Shown piece by piece: positions 45,139 through 55,254 of a DNA stretch of 64,000 nt. Position 1 is the first letter of the stretch; each line of letters starts with the position of its first letter. A program made the translations under genes and the position numbers. The DNA comes from Rhizobium sp. R634. GTDB taxonomy: Bacteria; Pseudomonadota; Alphaproteobacteria; Rhizobiales; Rhizobiaceae. The stretch lies in contig NZ_LOKW01000004.1 of assembly GCF_002211305.1 (NCBI RefSeq), forward strand, positions 62,001 through 126,000, in the 5' to 3' direction. Below the pieces are notes generated by a model. That model saw only the letters and a list, made by a program, of their open reading frames with translations. It did no database searches and was not told the DNA's origin.

Positions 45139-46152
45139 ATGAGCATCGAAAAGTCCGGAAGCCGCTTCGGAAGACGAGACCTGTTGAAACTGTCCGCAGC
45201 GGCTGGGGTCGCCGTCGCCGGCGCTTCGCTTGTCGGGCAAAAAACGGTTCTGGCAGCCGGCGAAGAACCGTCGCTGAAAGGCAAGCGCATCGCCATCAGC
45301 GCGACCGGCACCGATCACTTCTTCGACCTGCAGGCCTATAATGCCCAGATCGAAGAGGTGAAGCGTCTCGGCGGCGAGCCGATCGCCGTCGATGCCGGCC
45401 GCAATGATGGAAAGCTGGTCTCGCAGTTGCAGACCTTGATCGCGCAGAAGCCGGATGCGATCGTTCAAATCCTCGGTACGCTCAGCGTCATCGATCCCTG
45501 GCTGAAGAAGGCGCGCGATGCCGGCATTCCGGTCCTGACCGTCGACGTCGGCTCGACCAATTCGATCAATAACACCACGTCGGACAATTGGGGCATCGGC
45601 AAGGATCTCGCGCTGCAGCTCGTCTCGGATATCGGCGGCGAAGGCAATATCGTCGTCTTCAACGGTTTCTATGGCGTCACGCCCTGCGCCATCCGCTACG
45701 ACCAGCTGGTCAATGTCGTCAAATATTTCCCGAAGGTGAAAATCCTCCAGCCGGAACTGCGCGACGTCATCCCCAACACCGTGCAGGACGCCTTCACCCA
45801 GATCACGGCGATCCTGAACAAGTATCCGGAAAAGGGGGCGATCAAGGCGATCTGGTCGGCCTGGGATATTCCCCAGCTTGGCGCCACCCAGGCGCTGACG
45901 GCAGCGGGGCGGACGGAAATCCGCACCTACGGCGTCGATGGCAGCCCCGAAGTGCTGCAGCTTGTCGCCGATCCGAATTCGCCTGCCGGCGCCGACGTCG
46001 CCCAGCAGCCGGCGGAAATCGGCCGGACCGCCATCCGCAACGTCGCGAGGCTCCTCTCCGGCCAGACGCTGCCGCGCGAGACCTATGTGCCGGCGCTCCT
46101 CGCCAACAAGGCCAATGTCGGCGAAGTCACCAAGAAGCTCGGCATCGGCTGA
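45139..46152 (+). CDS. Sugar ABC transporter binding protein (CUT2 type), second system
   Basis: A 337-residue periplasmic binding protein of the ribose type. The N-terminus FGRRDLLKLSAAAGVAVAGASL is a twin-arginine signal. IVQILGTLSVIDPWLKKARDAGIPVLTVDVG near 105 and AIKAIWSAWDIPQLGATQAL near 235 are typical of the sugar-binding fold. The start at 45139 follows GGAGAGAG; an in-frame upstream ATG has no ribosome site. It is the first gene of an operon with an ATPase and two permeases. The ligand is unknown. Confidence 0.9.
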   Translation: MSIEKSGSRFGRRDLLKLSAAAGVAVAGASLVGQKTVLAAGEEPSLKGKRIAISATGTDHFFDLQAYNAQIEEVKRLGGEPIAVDAGRNDGKLVSQLQTLIAQKPDAIVQILGTLSVIDPWLKKARDAGIPVLTVDVGSTNSINNTTSDNWGIGKDLALQLVSDIGGEGNIVVFNGFYGVTPCAIRYDQLVNVVKYFPKVKILQPELRDVIPNTVQDAFTQITAILNKYPEKGAIKAIWSAWDIPQLGATQALTAAGRTEIRTYGVDGSPEVLQLVADPNSPAGADVAQQPAEIGRTAIRNVARLLSGQTLPRETYVPALLANKANVGEVTKKLGIG

Positions 46153-46215
46153 CGCTCGCCGATGGGCGATCCGGCATGGCCGGATCGCCCGGAGCATGAC
46201 GACCGGAGAGATCCT

Positions 46216-47766
46216 ATGACGGCCATTTCGCTGACGCCGCCGGCAAGGGCGCGCGACGACATCATCCGCTTCGAAGGCATCGTCAAGCGCTTCGGCGGCG
46301 CGCAGGCGCTGGCCGGCGCGTCGTTGTTCGTCAAGCGCGGCACGATCCACGGTCTTGTCGGCCAGAACGGTGCCGGCAAGTCGACGCTGATCAAGCTGCT
46401 TGCCGGTCTTCACCAGCCGGATGACGGCCGGATCGAGATCGAAGGGCGGACATTCGACAGGCTGACACCGCATCTGGCCGAAGAACTCGGCATCCACTTC
46501 ATTCACCAGGACCGGCTGCTGGTGCCGACCTTCACGGTCGGCGAAACCCTGTTCCTCGGCCGGGAACCGCGCCTATCGGGCACGCCCTTCCTCGACCGGC
46601 GGCTGATGCAACGCCGCGCCTCCGATATTCTCAACGATTATTTCGGCCTCCGCCTGCCGAACACTGCCCTGATCGGCGAATTGTCGACCGCCGAAAAACA
46701 GATCGTGCAGATCACCCGCGCCCTCCTCAACCAGCCGAAGGTTCTGGTCTTCGACGAGCCGACAGCCGCGCTGGTGGCCCGCGAGGCTGCTATCCTCTTC
46801 CGGCTGATCCGCCGCCTGCGCGATGAAGGCGTGACCATCATCTACATCTCGCATTATCTCAACGAAATCGAGGAGCTCTGCGATCACGTCACCGTGCTGC
46901 GCAACGGGCTCACCGTCGCTTCGGTGCCGATCGGAGGGACTTCGGCCGCCGCAATCGCCCGGCTGATGGTCGAGCGCGATATCAAGGAGATGTTTCCGAA
47001 GCCGCAGGTCACATCAGGTGAGGAAATCCTCAAGGTCGAGCAATTGTCGTCGCCAGGGAAATACACCGACATCAGCTTCTCGCTGCGCCGCGGCGAAGTG
47101 CTCGGACTCACCGGCCTACTCGGCTCCGGCGCCAAGGAGCTGGTACGTACCCTCTTCGGGCTCGAGAGGTCGGCGTCCGGCCGCATCGAGATCAATGGCA
47201 AAGCTGCCTGTTTCGCCAATCCGAAGCAGGCGGCTGGCCACGAGATCGCGCTGGTGCCGGAGGATCGGCGCCGCCATGGCATCGCGCTCGACCTCAGCGT
47301 TGCTGAAAATGTGAGCCTTTCCAGTCTCGGCCGGTTCACGCGTTTCGGCTTTCTCGACCGCAAGCGCGAGCGGCGCGAAATCGATGCCCTGATCACCCGG
47401 CTGCAGGTGAAGACCAGCGGCCGGAATGCGCTTCTGCGGACGCTCTCGGGCGGCAACCAGCAGAAGGTGGCCATCGCCAAGTGGCTGAGCCGCCACTCCG
47501 AGATCTATCTCCTCGACGAGCCGACGGTCGGTGTCGATATCGGCTCCAAGGTCGAAATCTATAGGCTGATCGGCGAGCTTGCGGCGCGGGGTGCGGCCGT
47601 CATCGTGCTGTCCTCGGACCTGCCCGAACTCGTCGGCATCACCGATCGCATCCTCGTGCTCTTCCGCGGCCGCGTGGCGCGGGAATTCATATCGTCTGAG
47701 ACCACGGCGGATGCCGTGCTGGCGGAATCGACCGGATCGTTAGAGGGCAAGCGCCATGTCGGCTGA
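46216..47766 (+). CDS. Sugar ABC transporter ATP-binding protein (RbsA-type, two NBDs), second system
   Basis: A 516-residue double ATPase. Domain 1: Walker A GQNGAGKST, signature LSTAEKQI, Walker B VLVFDEPTAAL, switch ISHYLNEI. Domain 2: weak Walker A GLTGLLGSGAKEL as usual for the family, signature LSGGNQQK, Walker B IYLLDEPTVGVD with the normal glutamate. The start at 46216 follows GGAGAG. It overlaps the next permease by 11 bases. Unlike the ATPase at 5223, it keeps the standard motifs and length. Confidence 0.9.
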   Translation: MTAISLTPPARARDDIIRFEGIVKRFGGAQALAGASLFVKRGTIHGLVGQNGAGKSTLIKLLAGLHQPDDGRIEIEGRTFDRLTPHLAEELGIHFIHQDRLLVPTFTVGETLFLGREPRLSGTPFLDRRLMQRRASDILNDYFGLRLPNTALIGELSTAEKQIVQITRALLNQPKVLVFDEPTAALVAREAAILFRLIRRLRDEGVTIIYISHYLNEIEELCDHVTVLRNGLTVASVPIGGTSAAAIARLMVERDIKEMFPKPQVTSGEEILKVEQLSSPGKYTDISFSLRRGEVLGLTGLLGSGAKELVRTLFGLERSASGRIEINGKAACFANPKQAAGHEIALVPEDRRRHGIALDLSVAENVSLSSLGRFTRFGFLDRKRERREIDALITRLQVKTSGRNALLRTLSGGNQQKVAIAKWLSRHSEIYLLDEPTVGVDIGSKVEIYRLIGELAARGAAVIVLSSDLPELVGITDRILVLFRGRVAREFISSETTADAVLAESTGSLEGKRHVG

Positions 47767-48775
47767 AGTGGAATTCGCACCTGCCGGGTTTTCGGCGATA
47801 GAACCGCCGTCCCGGCCGGCCGGCAACATCGCCGCTGGCGTCTTGCGCTTCGGATCCTTGATCGCTTTTGCGGCCATTCTGATCATCTTCTCGCTCACCG
47901 CGCCCTATTTCTTGAGCGTCGGCAATATCGGCAACGTGCTCGGCCAATCCGCCATATCGGGCGTGCTGGCCATCGGGCTGACGGTCGTTCTGGTTGCCGG
48001 CGGCTCCAATGTCGTCACCGGCGGCATCGACCTGTCGCTGGCGGCCAATATGGGCCTCAGCGCCGCCGTCTATGCCAGCCTGACACAGCTCGGCTACGGC
48101 GACGCGACGGCCATCACTGCCTCAATCCTGACCGGAGCGCTGATCGGCACGGTCAATGCCGTTGCCGTCGTCTATGCCGGCATCGTGCCGCTTCTTGCCA
48201 CGCTTGCGGTGATGAACGTCGTCGCCGGGCTGGAACTGGTGCTGACCCAGAATACCGTCCTGCCGGCCTCCACGCCGTTCCTCTCGGCGCTTTCGGGCTC
48301 CGATCCCTTCGGCCTGCCGGTGCTCGCCTATGTGCTCATCGGCTTCACGGCAATCGCTACGGCGATCATTCAATATACGCCGCTCGGCCTGCGTCTTTAT
48401 GCCGTCGGCGAATTCCCGGATGCGGCGCGCGCCGCCGGCCTGCCGCTTCGCCGGCTGCTCGCTGGTGCCTTCGTCGCCAGCGGCATATCCGGCGGCATCG
48501 CCGGCATCCTGTCCGTCTCCTATCTCAGCGGCAGCACGACCGGCTCCGGCGAGATGCTGTTGCCAGTCGTCGTGATCGCCCTGCTCGGCTCGGTCTTTTC
48601 ACGCCGGCTGGTCCCGACGGTCACCGGCACATTCCTCTCGGCCCTGCTGATCGGCTTCCTGACCAACGGCTTCCAGCTGCTCAACATTTCGAGCACGCTG
48701 GTCAGCGGGGTCCAGGGTGTGCTGATTCTGATCGTGGTCTCCGCGACCACGCTGTTGCGCCGGCAGGAGGCCTGA
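47756..48775 (+). CDS. Sugar ABC transporter permease (CUT2), second system, subunit 1
   Basis: A 339-residue permease with an N-terminal cytoplasmic stretch of about 30 residues and about ten hydrophobic segments. GGSNVVTGGIDLSLAANMGLSAA near residue 80 is the CUT2 signature. The start overlaps the ATPase gene by 11 bases and the stop is 2 bases before the next permease. It forms a heteromeric channel with that protein. Confidence 0.9.
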   Translation: MSAEVEFAPAGFSAIEPPSRPAGNIAAGVLRFGSLIAFAAILIIFSLTAPYFLSVGNIGNVLGQSAISGVLAIGLTVVLVAGGSNVVTGGIDLSLAANMGLSAAVYASLTQLGYGDATAITASILTGALIGTVNAVAVVYAGIVPLLATLAVMNVVAGLELVLTQNTVLPASTPFLSALSGSDPFGLPVLAYVLIGFTAIATAIIQYTPLGLRLYAVGEFPDAARAAGLPLRRLLAGAFVASGISGGIAGILSVSYLSGSTTGSGEMLLPVVVIALLGSVFSRRLVPTVTGTFLSALLIGFLTNGFQLLNISSTLVSGVQGVLILIVVSATTLLRRQEA

Positions 48776-48777
48776 TC

Positions 48778-49779
48778 ATGTCGCTCGAGACTTCGACGCC
48801 CGCCGCCGCCAACCTGCCCCGCCTGATCGCCGCCGGCGCACTGCGCTACGGGCTGATCCTCGCGCTCGTGGCGGTGTCCGCGATCTTCTCGGCGGCAACG
48901 CCGACATTCCTGACGCCAGCGAACCTCCAGAGCATCCTGGTCAACAATTTCACGCTGCTCGCCATCGTCTCCATCGCCATGACCTTCGCCGTCTCGTCGG
49001 GCGGCATCGATCTTTCTGTCGGAACGGCGATGGATTTTGCGAGCTTCGCCTTCGTCTCGCTCGTGCTCGCCGGACAGCCGGTGGCACTCGCCGCTCTTGC
49101 CGGATTGGCGGCCGGGGCGCTCGTCGGCGCCTTCAACGCGCTGCTGATATCAGGGATCGGTGTGTCGCCGTTCCTTGCCACGCTCGGCACGCTGTTCATC
49201 GGCCGCAGCGTCCAGCAATTGCTGACCAATGGCGGCAATCCAGTCTACCTACCGCCGAGCGGCGTGCCCGAGGCTTTCCGTTTTCTCGGCCATGGCACGA
49301 TCGCCGGCTTCCCCGTGCCGCTTGCGGCCGCCATCGCGATCATCGCAGCCGCAGCGGTCGTCTTTGCCCGCACCCGCTTCGGCCGCGTCATTCTCTCGAT
49401 CGGCATTCAGCCGGCGGTCGTGCGCTATTCCGGCATTGGAACATCCGCCCATATCGCCGTGACCTTCATCATCGTCGGCTTGATTGCCGCCGTCGCCGGG
49501 CTGATCCTGACGGCGACAGTCACCGTCTATATCCCGTCCTCCGGCAATGCCTTCCTGCTGAATGCCATCGGCGCCACGTTCATCGGCACGACGCTCAGCC
49601 CGCTCGGGCGGCCGAATGTCGGCGGCACCGTGCTTGGTGTCCTGCTGCTCAGCATCGTCGCCAACGGGCTGCTGCTGACCGATCTGAATTTCTACTGGCA
49701 GCAGGTCGGCACGGGCACGCTGATCTTCGCGGTTCTCGCGCTCAGCTTCATCAACAGGAAAGCCGCCGGCCGTGCGTAA
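48778..49779 (+). CDS. Sugar ABC transporter permease (CUT2), second system, subunit 2
   Basis: A 333-residue permease. TFAVSSGGIDLSVGTAMDFASF near residue 67 is the CUT2 signature, and NAIGATFIGTTLSPLGRPNVGGTVLG near 262 is the ATPase-facing region. It is the last gene of the operon and converges with the glycerol kinase gene, 24 bases away. No catabolic enzyme is encoded in this operon. Confidence 0.9.
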   Translation: MSLETSTPAAANLPRLIAAGALRYGLILALVAVSAIFSAATPTFLTPANLQSILVNNFTLLAIVSIAMTFAVSSGGIDLSVGTAMDFASFAFVSLVLAGQPVALAALAGLAAGALVGAFNALLISGIGVSPFLATLGTLFIGRSVQQLLTNGGNPVYLPPSGVPEAFRFLGHGTIAGFPVPLAAAIAIIAAAAVVFARTRFGRVILSIGIQPAVVRYSGIGTSAHIAVTFIIVGLIAAVAGLILTATVTVYIPSSGNAFLLNAIGATFIGTTLSPLGRPNVGGTVLGVLLLSIVANGLLLTDLNFYWQQVGTGTLIFAVLALSFINRKAAGRA

Positions 49780-49803
49780 AGCGAGCCACATACAGGGAAT
49801 GCG

Positions 49804-51306
49804 TCAGCCGGCCGAGGCGTCCGAGATCATGCGCGATACGGCATTCTTCCAGCCGATGATCTTCCCCTGCCGCTCGGTCTCTTCCATCGCGGGGCTGAAG
49901 CGGCGGTCGCAAGCCCAGGCCTTGGCAAATTCGCGTTTGCCGGGCCAGATGCCGGCTTTCGATCCGGCAAGCCAGGCGGCGCCGAGCGCCGTCGTCTCGC
50001 GGATCGCCGAGCGGTCGACGGGATTTCCCGTAATGTCGGCCAGGCACTGCATCGTCCAATCCGAAGCCGCCATGCCGCCATCGACGCGCAGCACCGTTTC
50101 CAGCTGGTTGGCGCCCCAGTCCTTTTTCATCGCCACCAGCAGGTCGAGCGTCTGGTAGGCGACGGATTCGAGCACGGCGCGGGCAAATTCCGCCGGGCCG
50201 CTGTTTCGCGTCAGGCCGAAGATCGCGCCGCGCGCGGCCGGATCCCAATAGGGCGCGCCGAGGCCGGTGAAGGCAGGAACGATATAGACCTGCTGCCCGG
50301 GATCGGCCTTGGTCGCCAGAATCCCGGCTTCGGAGGCCTGATTGATGATGCCGAGACCGTCGCGCAGCCATTGCACAGCGGCACCGGCGATGAAGATCGA
50401 GCCTTCGAGCGCATAGGTCGTCTCGCCGTCGAGCCGGCAGGCGATCGTCGTCAGCATGCGGTTGGAAGAGGAAACACGGTCCCTGCCGGTATTGAGCAGG
50501 GCGAAGCAGCCGGTGCCATAGGTGGATTTCATCATGCCGGGCTCGAAGCAGGCATTGCCCACGGCCGCCGCCTGCTGGTCTCCGGCCACACCGAGGATCG
50601 GGAGGGCAGCGCCGAACAGCGCCTCGTCGACCCGGCCGAAATCATCGGCGCATTCCCTCACCTCGGGAAGCACGCCGGCCGGGATGCCGAGAATGCCGAG
50701 AAGCTCCTCGTCCCATGCGCCATCATCGATATTGTAGAGCAGCGTCCGCGACGCATTGGTCGCATCGGTGGCATGCACGCGACCATCAGTCAGCTTGTAG
50801 ATCAGCCAGCTGTCGATCGTGCCGAAACAGACTTCGCCCGCCTCCGCCTTCTCGCGCAGGCCATCGACATTATCGAGCAGCCAGCGCAACTTCGTTCCGG
50901 AGAAATAGGGGTCGAGCAGCAGGCCGGTCTTGGCGCTGAATAGTTTTTCATATCCGTCGGCCTTCAGGCTATCGCACATTTCGGCCGTACGCCTGTCCTG
51001 CCAGACGATCGCGCGGTGAAGCGGTGTTCCGGACCGGCGGTCCCAGACGACCGCCGTCTCGCGCTGATTGGTGATGCCGATCGCGGCGATTGCGGCGGCG
51101 TTCAAGCCGGCATCGGCGATTGCCCCGCGCACGGTATCGATGACGGACTGCCAGATTTCGGCGGCGTCGTGCTCCACCCAGCCGGGCTGCGGATAATATT
51201 GGGTGATCTCCGCCTGCGCCGAGCCGGTCATTTTCATGTCGCCATCGAAGATGATGGCGCGCGAAGATGTCGTGCCCTGGTCGATCGAAAGAATATAGCC
51301 GCTCAT
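49804..51306 (-). CDS. glpK: Glycerol kinase
   Basis: A 500-residue FGGY-family kinase with the glycerol kinase pattern: [15 protein letters not shown] at the N-terminus binds ATP, WQDRRT and the [25 protein letters not shown] region near 260 follow, and the length matches GlpK of E. coli (502). It phosphorylates glycerol to sn-glycerol 3-phosphate in the cytoplasm. The start at 51306 fits the family; upstream in-frame sequence is not conserved. It is the last gene of the glp locus, about 150 bases behind glpV. Confidence 0.93.
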   Translation of the reverse strand: MSGYILSIDQGTTSSRAIIFDGDMKMTGSAQAEITQYYPQPGWVEHDAAEIWQSVIDTVRGAIADAGLNAAAIAAIGITNQRETAVVWDRRSGTPLHRAIVWQDRRTAEMCDSLKADGYEKLFSAKTGLLLDPYFSGTKLRWLLDNVDGLREKAEAGEVCFGTIDSWLIYKLTDGRVHATDATNASRTLLYNIDDGAWDEELLGILGIPAGVLPEVRECADDFGRVDEALFGAALPILGVAGDQQAAAVGNACFEPGMMKSTYGTGCFALLNTGRDRVSSSNRMLTTIACRLDGETTYALEGSIFIAGAAVQWLRDGLGIINQASEAGILATKADPGQQVYIVPAFTGLGAPYWDPAARGAIFGLTRNSGPAEFARAVLESVAYQTLDLLVAMKKDWGANQLETVLRVDGGMAASDWTMQCLADITGNPVDRSAIRETTALGAAWLAGSKAGIWPGKREFAKAWACDRRFSPAMEETERQGKIIGWKNAVSRMISDASAG

Positions 51307-51455
51307 ATCCGTCTCCGGCTCACGCGAAACCGCTCCGCCTGCCGGAAACGGCAAGACGCGGACATCTCATGAGAAAGATTGTGGGGTGCCACCGGCATGC
51401 AGCCGGTGGCGGGAAGTGATGGCCGGAAGCCTCGTCGCTTCCGGCCGGGTCCGCC

Positions 51456-53177
51456 TTACTTCTGCCAGCTCTTGACGAGTTCGTCGTAGTTGACGGTAAG
51501 CGGCTTTTCCTTCTCGTTCTCGATCTTCAGCTGCGGCGCAAGGTTGCCCTTCTTCACCGCATCCGCGTTCCAATAAGCGAGATCATGCTCTTCGGCGAGT
51601 TTCGGGCCGATATCGCCCTGGACCTTGGCGCGTTCCAGGCGCTGGAGCACCTTTTCCTGCTCGGAGCACAGCGAGTCCATCGCTTCCTGCGCCGTCTTCG
51701 CGCCGGAAGAGGCATCACCGATCGCCTGCCACCAAAGCTGTGCCAGCTTCGGATAGTCGGGAACGTTCGTACCGGTCGGCGACCACTGCAGGCGGGCCGG
51801 CGAACGGTAGAATTCGACGAGGCCGCCGAGCTTCGGCGCGCGGTCGGTGAAGGACTTATGATCAAGCGTGGACTGGCGGATGAAGGTCAAGCCGACATGG
51901 CTCTTCTTCACGTCGACAGTCTTCGACGTCACGAACTGGGCATAGAGCCAGGCCGCCTTGGCGCGATCGTCGGGCGTGGACTTCATCAGCGTCCAGGAAC
52001 CGGCGTCCTGATAGCCGAGCTTCATGCCGTCCTTCCAGTAGACGCCGTGCGGGCTCGGTGCGAAACGCCATTTCGGCGTACCGTCGGCATTGACGACCGG
52101 CAGGCCTTCCTTGACGAAATCGGCGGTGAAGGCCGTATAGGTGAACATCTGCTGGGCGACTTCACCCTGAGACGGGACCGGGCCGGATTCGGAGAAGGTC
52201 ATGCCCTGGGCGGCTGCCGGTGCATAGGCCTTCATCCAGTCCAGATATTTCTGGATGGAGTAGACTGCTGCAGGGCCGTTGGTATCGCCGCCGCGCGCGA
52301 CGCACGAACCGACAGGACGGGAGTTCTCGTCGACCTTGATACCCCATTCGTCGACGGGCTTGCCGTTCGGGATGCCCTTGTCGCCGTTGCCGGCCATCGA
52401 CAGCCAGGCGTCGGTGAAGCGCCAGCCGAGCGACGGGTCCTTCTTGCCATAGTCCATATGGCCGTAGACCTTTTTGCCGTCGATCTCGCGGCCGGTGAAG
52501 AACTCGGCGATGTCCTCATAGGCCGACCAGTTGACCGGCACGCCGAGATCGTAGCCGTACTTCGCCTTGAAGTCCGCCTTGTTCTTCTCGTCGTTGAACC
52601 AGTCGTAGCGGAACCAGTAGAGGTTCGCGAACTGCTGGTCGGGCAGCTGGTAGAGCTTGCCGTCAGGCGCCGTGGTGAAGGACTTGCCGATGAAGTCGTC
52701 GATGTCGAGGCCGGGATTGGTGACATCCTTGCCTTCGTTGGCCATCCAGTCGGTCAGCGAGCGGGCCTGCTGATAGCGCCAATGGGTGCCGATCAGGTCC
52801 GAGTCGTTGATATAGGCGTCATAGATGTTTTCGCCCGACTGCATCTGCGTCTGCAGCTTTTCGACGACGTCGCCTTCGCCGATCAGATCGTGGGTGATCT
52901 TGATGCCGGTGATGGCGGTGAAGGCCGGGGCCAGCACCTTGGATTCATATTCGTGTGTCGCGATCGTTTCGGAAACGACCTTGATGTCCATGCCGGCGAA
53001 GGGTTTCGCTGCATCGACGAACCACTGCATTTCCTTTTCCTGGTCAGCGCGGGGAAGCGTCGAGAGATCGCCGACTTCCTTGTCGAGGAAGGTCTTCGCC
53101 TCGTCCATGCCGGCATAGGCCGATGCGGTCATTGCCAGCAGCAAGCCTGCTGTCGTCGTCAATAAGTGCCGTCGCAT
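51456..53177 (-). CDS. glpV: Glycerol ABC transporter substrate-binding protein
   Basis: A 573-residue periplasmic binding protein with a Sec signal (MRRHLLTTTAGLLLAMTASAYA). It resembles GlpV of the R. leguminosarum glycerol transporter GlpSTPQUV, larger than usual sugar-binding proteins. SCVARGGDTNGPAAVYSIQKYLDWM near 280 and WYAQFVTSKTVDVKKSHVGLTFIRQST-like sequence near 420 are in the central domain. The gene order around it (glpS, T, P, Q, U, V, then glpK) is the one described for that system. It would deliver glycerol, and possibly related polyols, to the permeases. Confidence 0.9.
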   Translation of the reverse strand: MRRHLLTTTAGLLLAMTASAYAGMDEAKTFLDKEVGDLSTLPRADQEKEMQWFVDAAKPFAGMDIKVVSETIATHEYESKVLAPAFTAITGIKITHDLIGEGDVVEKLQTQMQSGENIYDAYINDSDLIGTHWRYQQARSLTDWMANEGKDVTNPGLDIDDFIGKSFTTAPDGKLYQLPDQQFANLYWFRYDWFNDEKNKADFKAKYGYDLGVPVNWSAYEDIAEFFTGREIDGKKVYGHMDYGKKDPSLGWRFTDAWLSMAGNGDKGIPNGKPVDEWGIKVDENSRPVGSCVARGGDTNGPAAVYSIQKYLDWMKAYAPAAAQGMTFSESGPVPSQGEVAQQMFTYTAFTADFVKEGLPVVNADGTPKWRFAPSPHGVYWKDGMKLGYQDAGSWTLMKSTPDDRAKAAWLYAQFVTSKTVDVKKSHVGLTFIRQSTLDHKSFTDRAPKLGGLVEFYRSPARLQWSPTGTNVPDYPKLAQLWWQAIGDASSGAKTAQEAMDSLCSEQEKVLQRLERAKVQGDIGPKLAEEHDLAYWNADAVKKGNLAPQLKIENEKEKPLTVNYDELVKSWQK

Positions 53178-53256
53178 AATATCCTCCCAGGGTTTGCGAT
53201 TGCAGTCACATACTCAGGCGGCCAAGGACCCCCGGCCATCTGTCTTCACTTTGCCG

Positions 53257-53538
53257 TCACACGTAGCGGAACACGCCAATGGCGTAGACCACGGAGATGG
53301 CAAGAGCCCACCACAGGTTGGGCCCAGCGAGCCCAAGCCATGCAAGATGAATGAAAGCGCTGCCCAGCAGCGAAACGAAGAGCCGGTCGCCGCGCGTCGT
53401 CTCGAAGCGCAGCACGCCCGTGCGCGGCGAACCGCCCGGCGAAAAATATTCCCAGACGCTCATGGCGACCAGAAGCGCCAGGATCGTCAGGAAGAACAGC
53501 GCCGTCGGCAGCGTCCAGGCCATCCAGGAAAAATTCAT
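53257..53538 (-). CDS. glpU: Small membrane subunit of the glycerol transporter (DUF2160)
   Basis: A 93-residue protein with three predicted membrane helices: MAWTLPTALFFLTILALLVAMSVWEY at the start, LFVSLLGSAFIHLAWLGL and WWALAISVVYAIGVFRYV at the end. It has the family pattern of DUF2160, found within glycerol ABC operons. It lies 13 bases after glpQ and 79 before glpV. Its exact role in the transporter is not known; it may stabilise the permeases. Confidence 0.88.
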   Translation of the reverse strand: MNFSWMAWTLPTALFFLTILALLVAMSVWEYFSPGGSPRTGVLRFETTRGDRLFVSLLGSAFIHLAWLGLAGPNLWWALAISVVYAIGVFRYV

Positions 53539-53551
53539 GACCGTCTCCTCC

Positions 53552-54373
<822 letters not shown>

Positions 54374-54387
54374 GATTGCCCTCCCCC

Positions 54388-55251
54388 TTAGCTCGCGTCG
54401 CTGCTGGTCATCACGGTGTAGAACACCCAGGAGAGCAGCAGGATGATGAGGAAATAGATGATCGACATTGCCGCTGCCGGGCCGAGATCGAACTGGCCGA
54501 CCGCCATCTTCACAAGGTCGATGGAGAGGAAGGTCGTCGAGTTGCCCGGGCCGCCGCCGGTGACGACGAAGGGCTCGGTATAGATCATGAAACTGTCCAT
54601 GAAACGCAGCAGCACGGCGATCAGCAGCACCCGCTTCATCTTCGGCAGCTGGATATAGCGGAAGACGGACCAGCGCGAGGCACCGTCGATCTTGGCCGCC
54701 TGATAATAGGCATCGGGGATCGAGACGAGACCGGCATAGCAGAGCAGCACGACGAGGCTCGTCCAGTGCCAGACGTCCATGACGATAACGGTGACCCAGG
54801 CGTCGATCGGATCGCGGACATAGTTGTAGTCGAGGCCGATCGCTTCGAGGGTGTGGCCGAGCAGGCCGATATCAACGCGCCCGAAAACCTGCCAGATCGT
54901 GCCGACGACATTCCACGGGATGAGCAGCGGCAGCGCCATCAGCACCAGGCAGACGGGAACCCCCGGCCCTGATTTCGGCATGTTGAGTGCAATGAAGATC
55001 CCGAGCGGAATTTCCAACGCCAGGATGATGAAGGAGAACAGCAGGTTGCGCTGCAGCGCTTCCCAGAAGCGGTCGGAATGCAGCGTCTGGATGAACCAGT
55101 CGGTGCCGGCCCAGAAGAATTCGTTGTTACCGAACGTATCCTGGACCGAATAGTTGACGACGGTCATCAGCGGGATGACGGCCGAAAAGGCGACGAGCAG
55201 CAGCACCGGTAACACCAGAAACCAGGCTTTGTTGTTCCAAGTCTTCTGCAT
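54388..55251 (-). CDS. glpP: Glycerol ABC transporter permease
   Basis: A 287-residue CUT1-type permease with about six helices. The EAA loop is AYYQAAKIDGASRWSVFRYIQLPKMKR near residue 185. It sits 3 bases after glpT and 14 before glpQ. It pairs with GlpQ to form the channel. Confidence 0.9.
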   Translation of the reverse strand: MQKTWNNKAWFLVLPVLLLVAFSAVIPLMTVVNYSVQDTFGNNEFFWAGTDWFIQTLHSDRFWEALQRNLLFSFIILALEIPLGIFIALNMPKSGPGVPVCLVLMALPLLIPWNVVGTIWQVFGRVDIGLLGHTLEAIGLDYNYVRDPIDAWVTVIVMDVWHWTSLVVLLCYAGLVSIPDAYYQAAKIDGASRWSVFRYIQLPKMKRVLLIAVLLRFMDSFMIYTEPFVVTGGGPGNSTTFLSIDLVKMAVGQFDLGPAAAMSIIYFLIILLLSWVFYTVMTSSDAS

Positions 55252-55254
55252 GGC

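Noticed and set aside
44980..46506. A 508-codon minus-strand frame over the second sugar-binding protein
   Set aside because: Antisense to a binding protein and part of an ATPase; no domain recognised.
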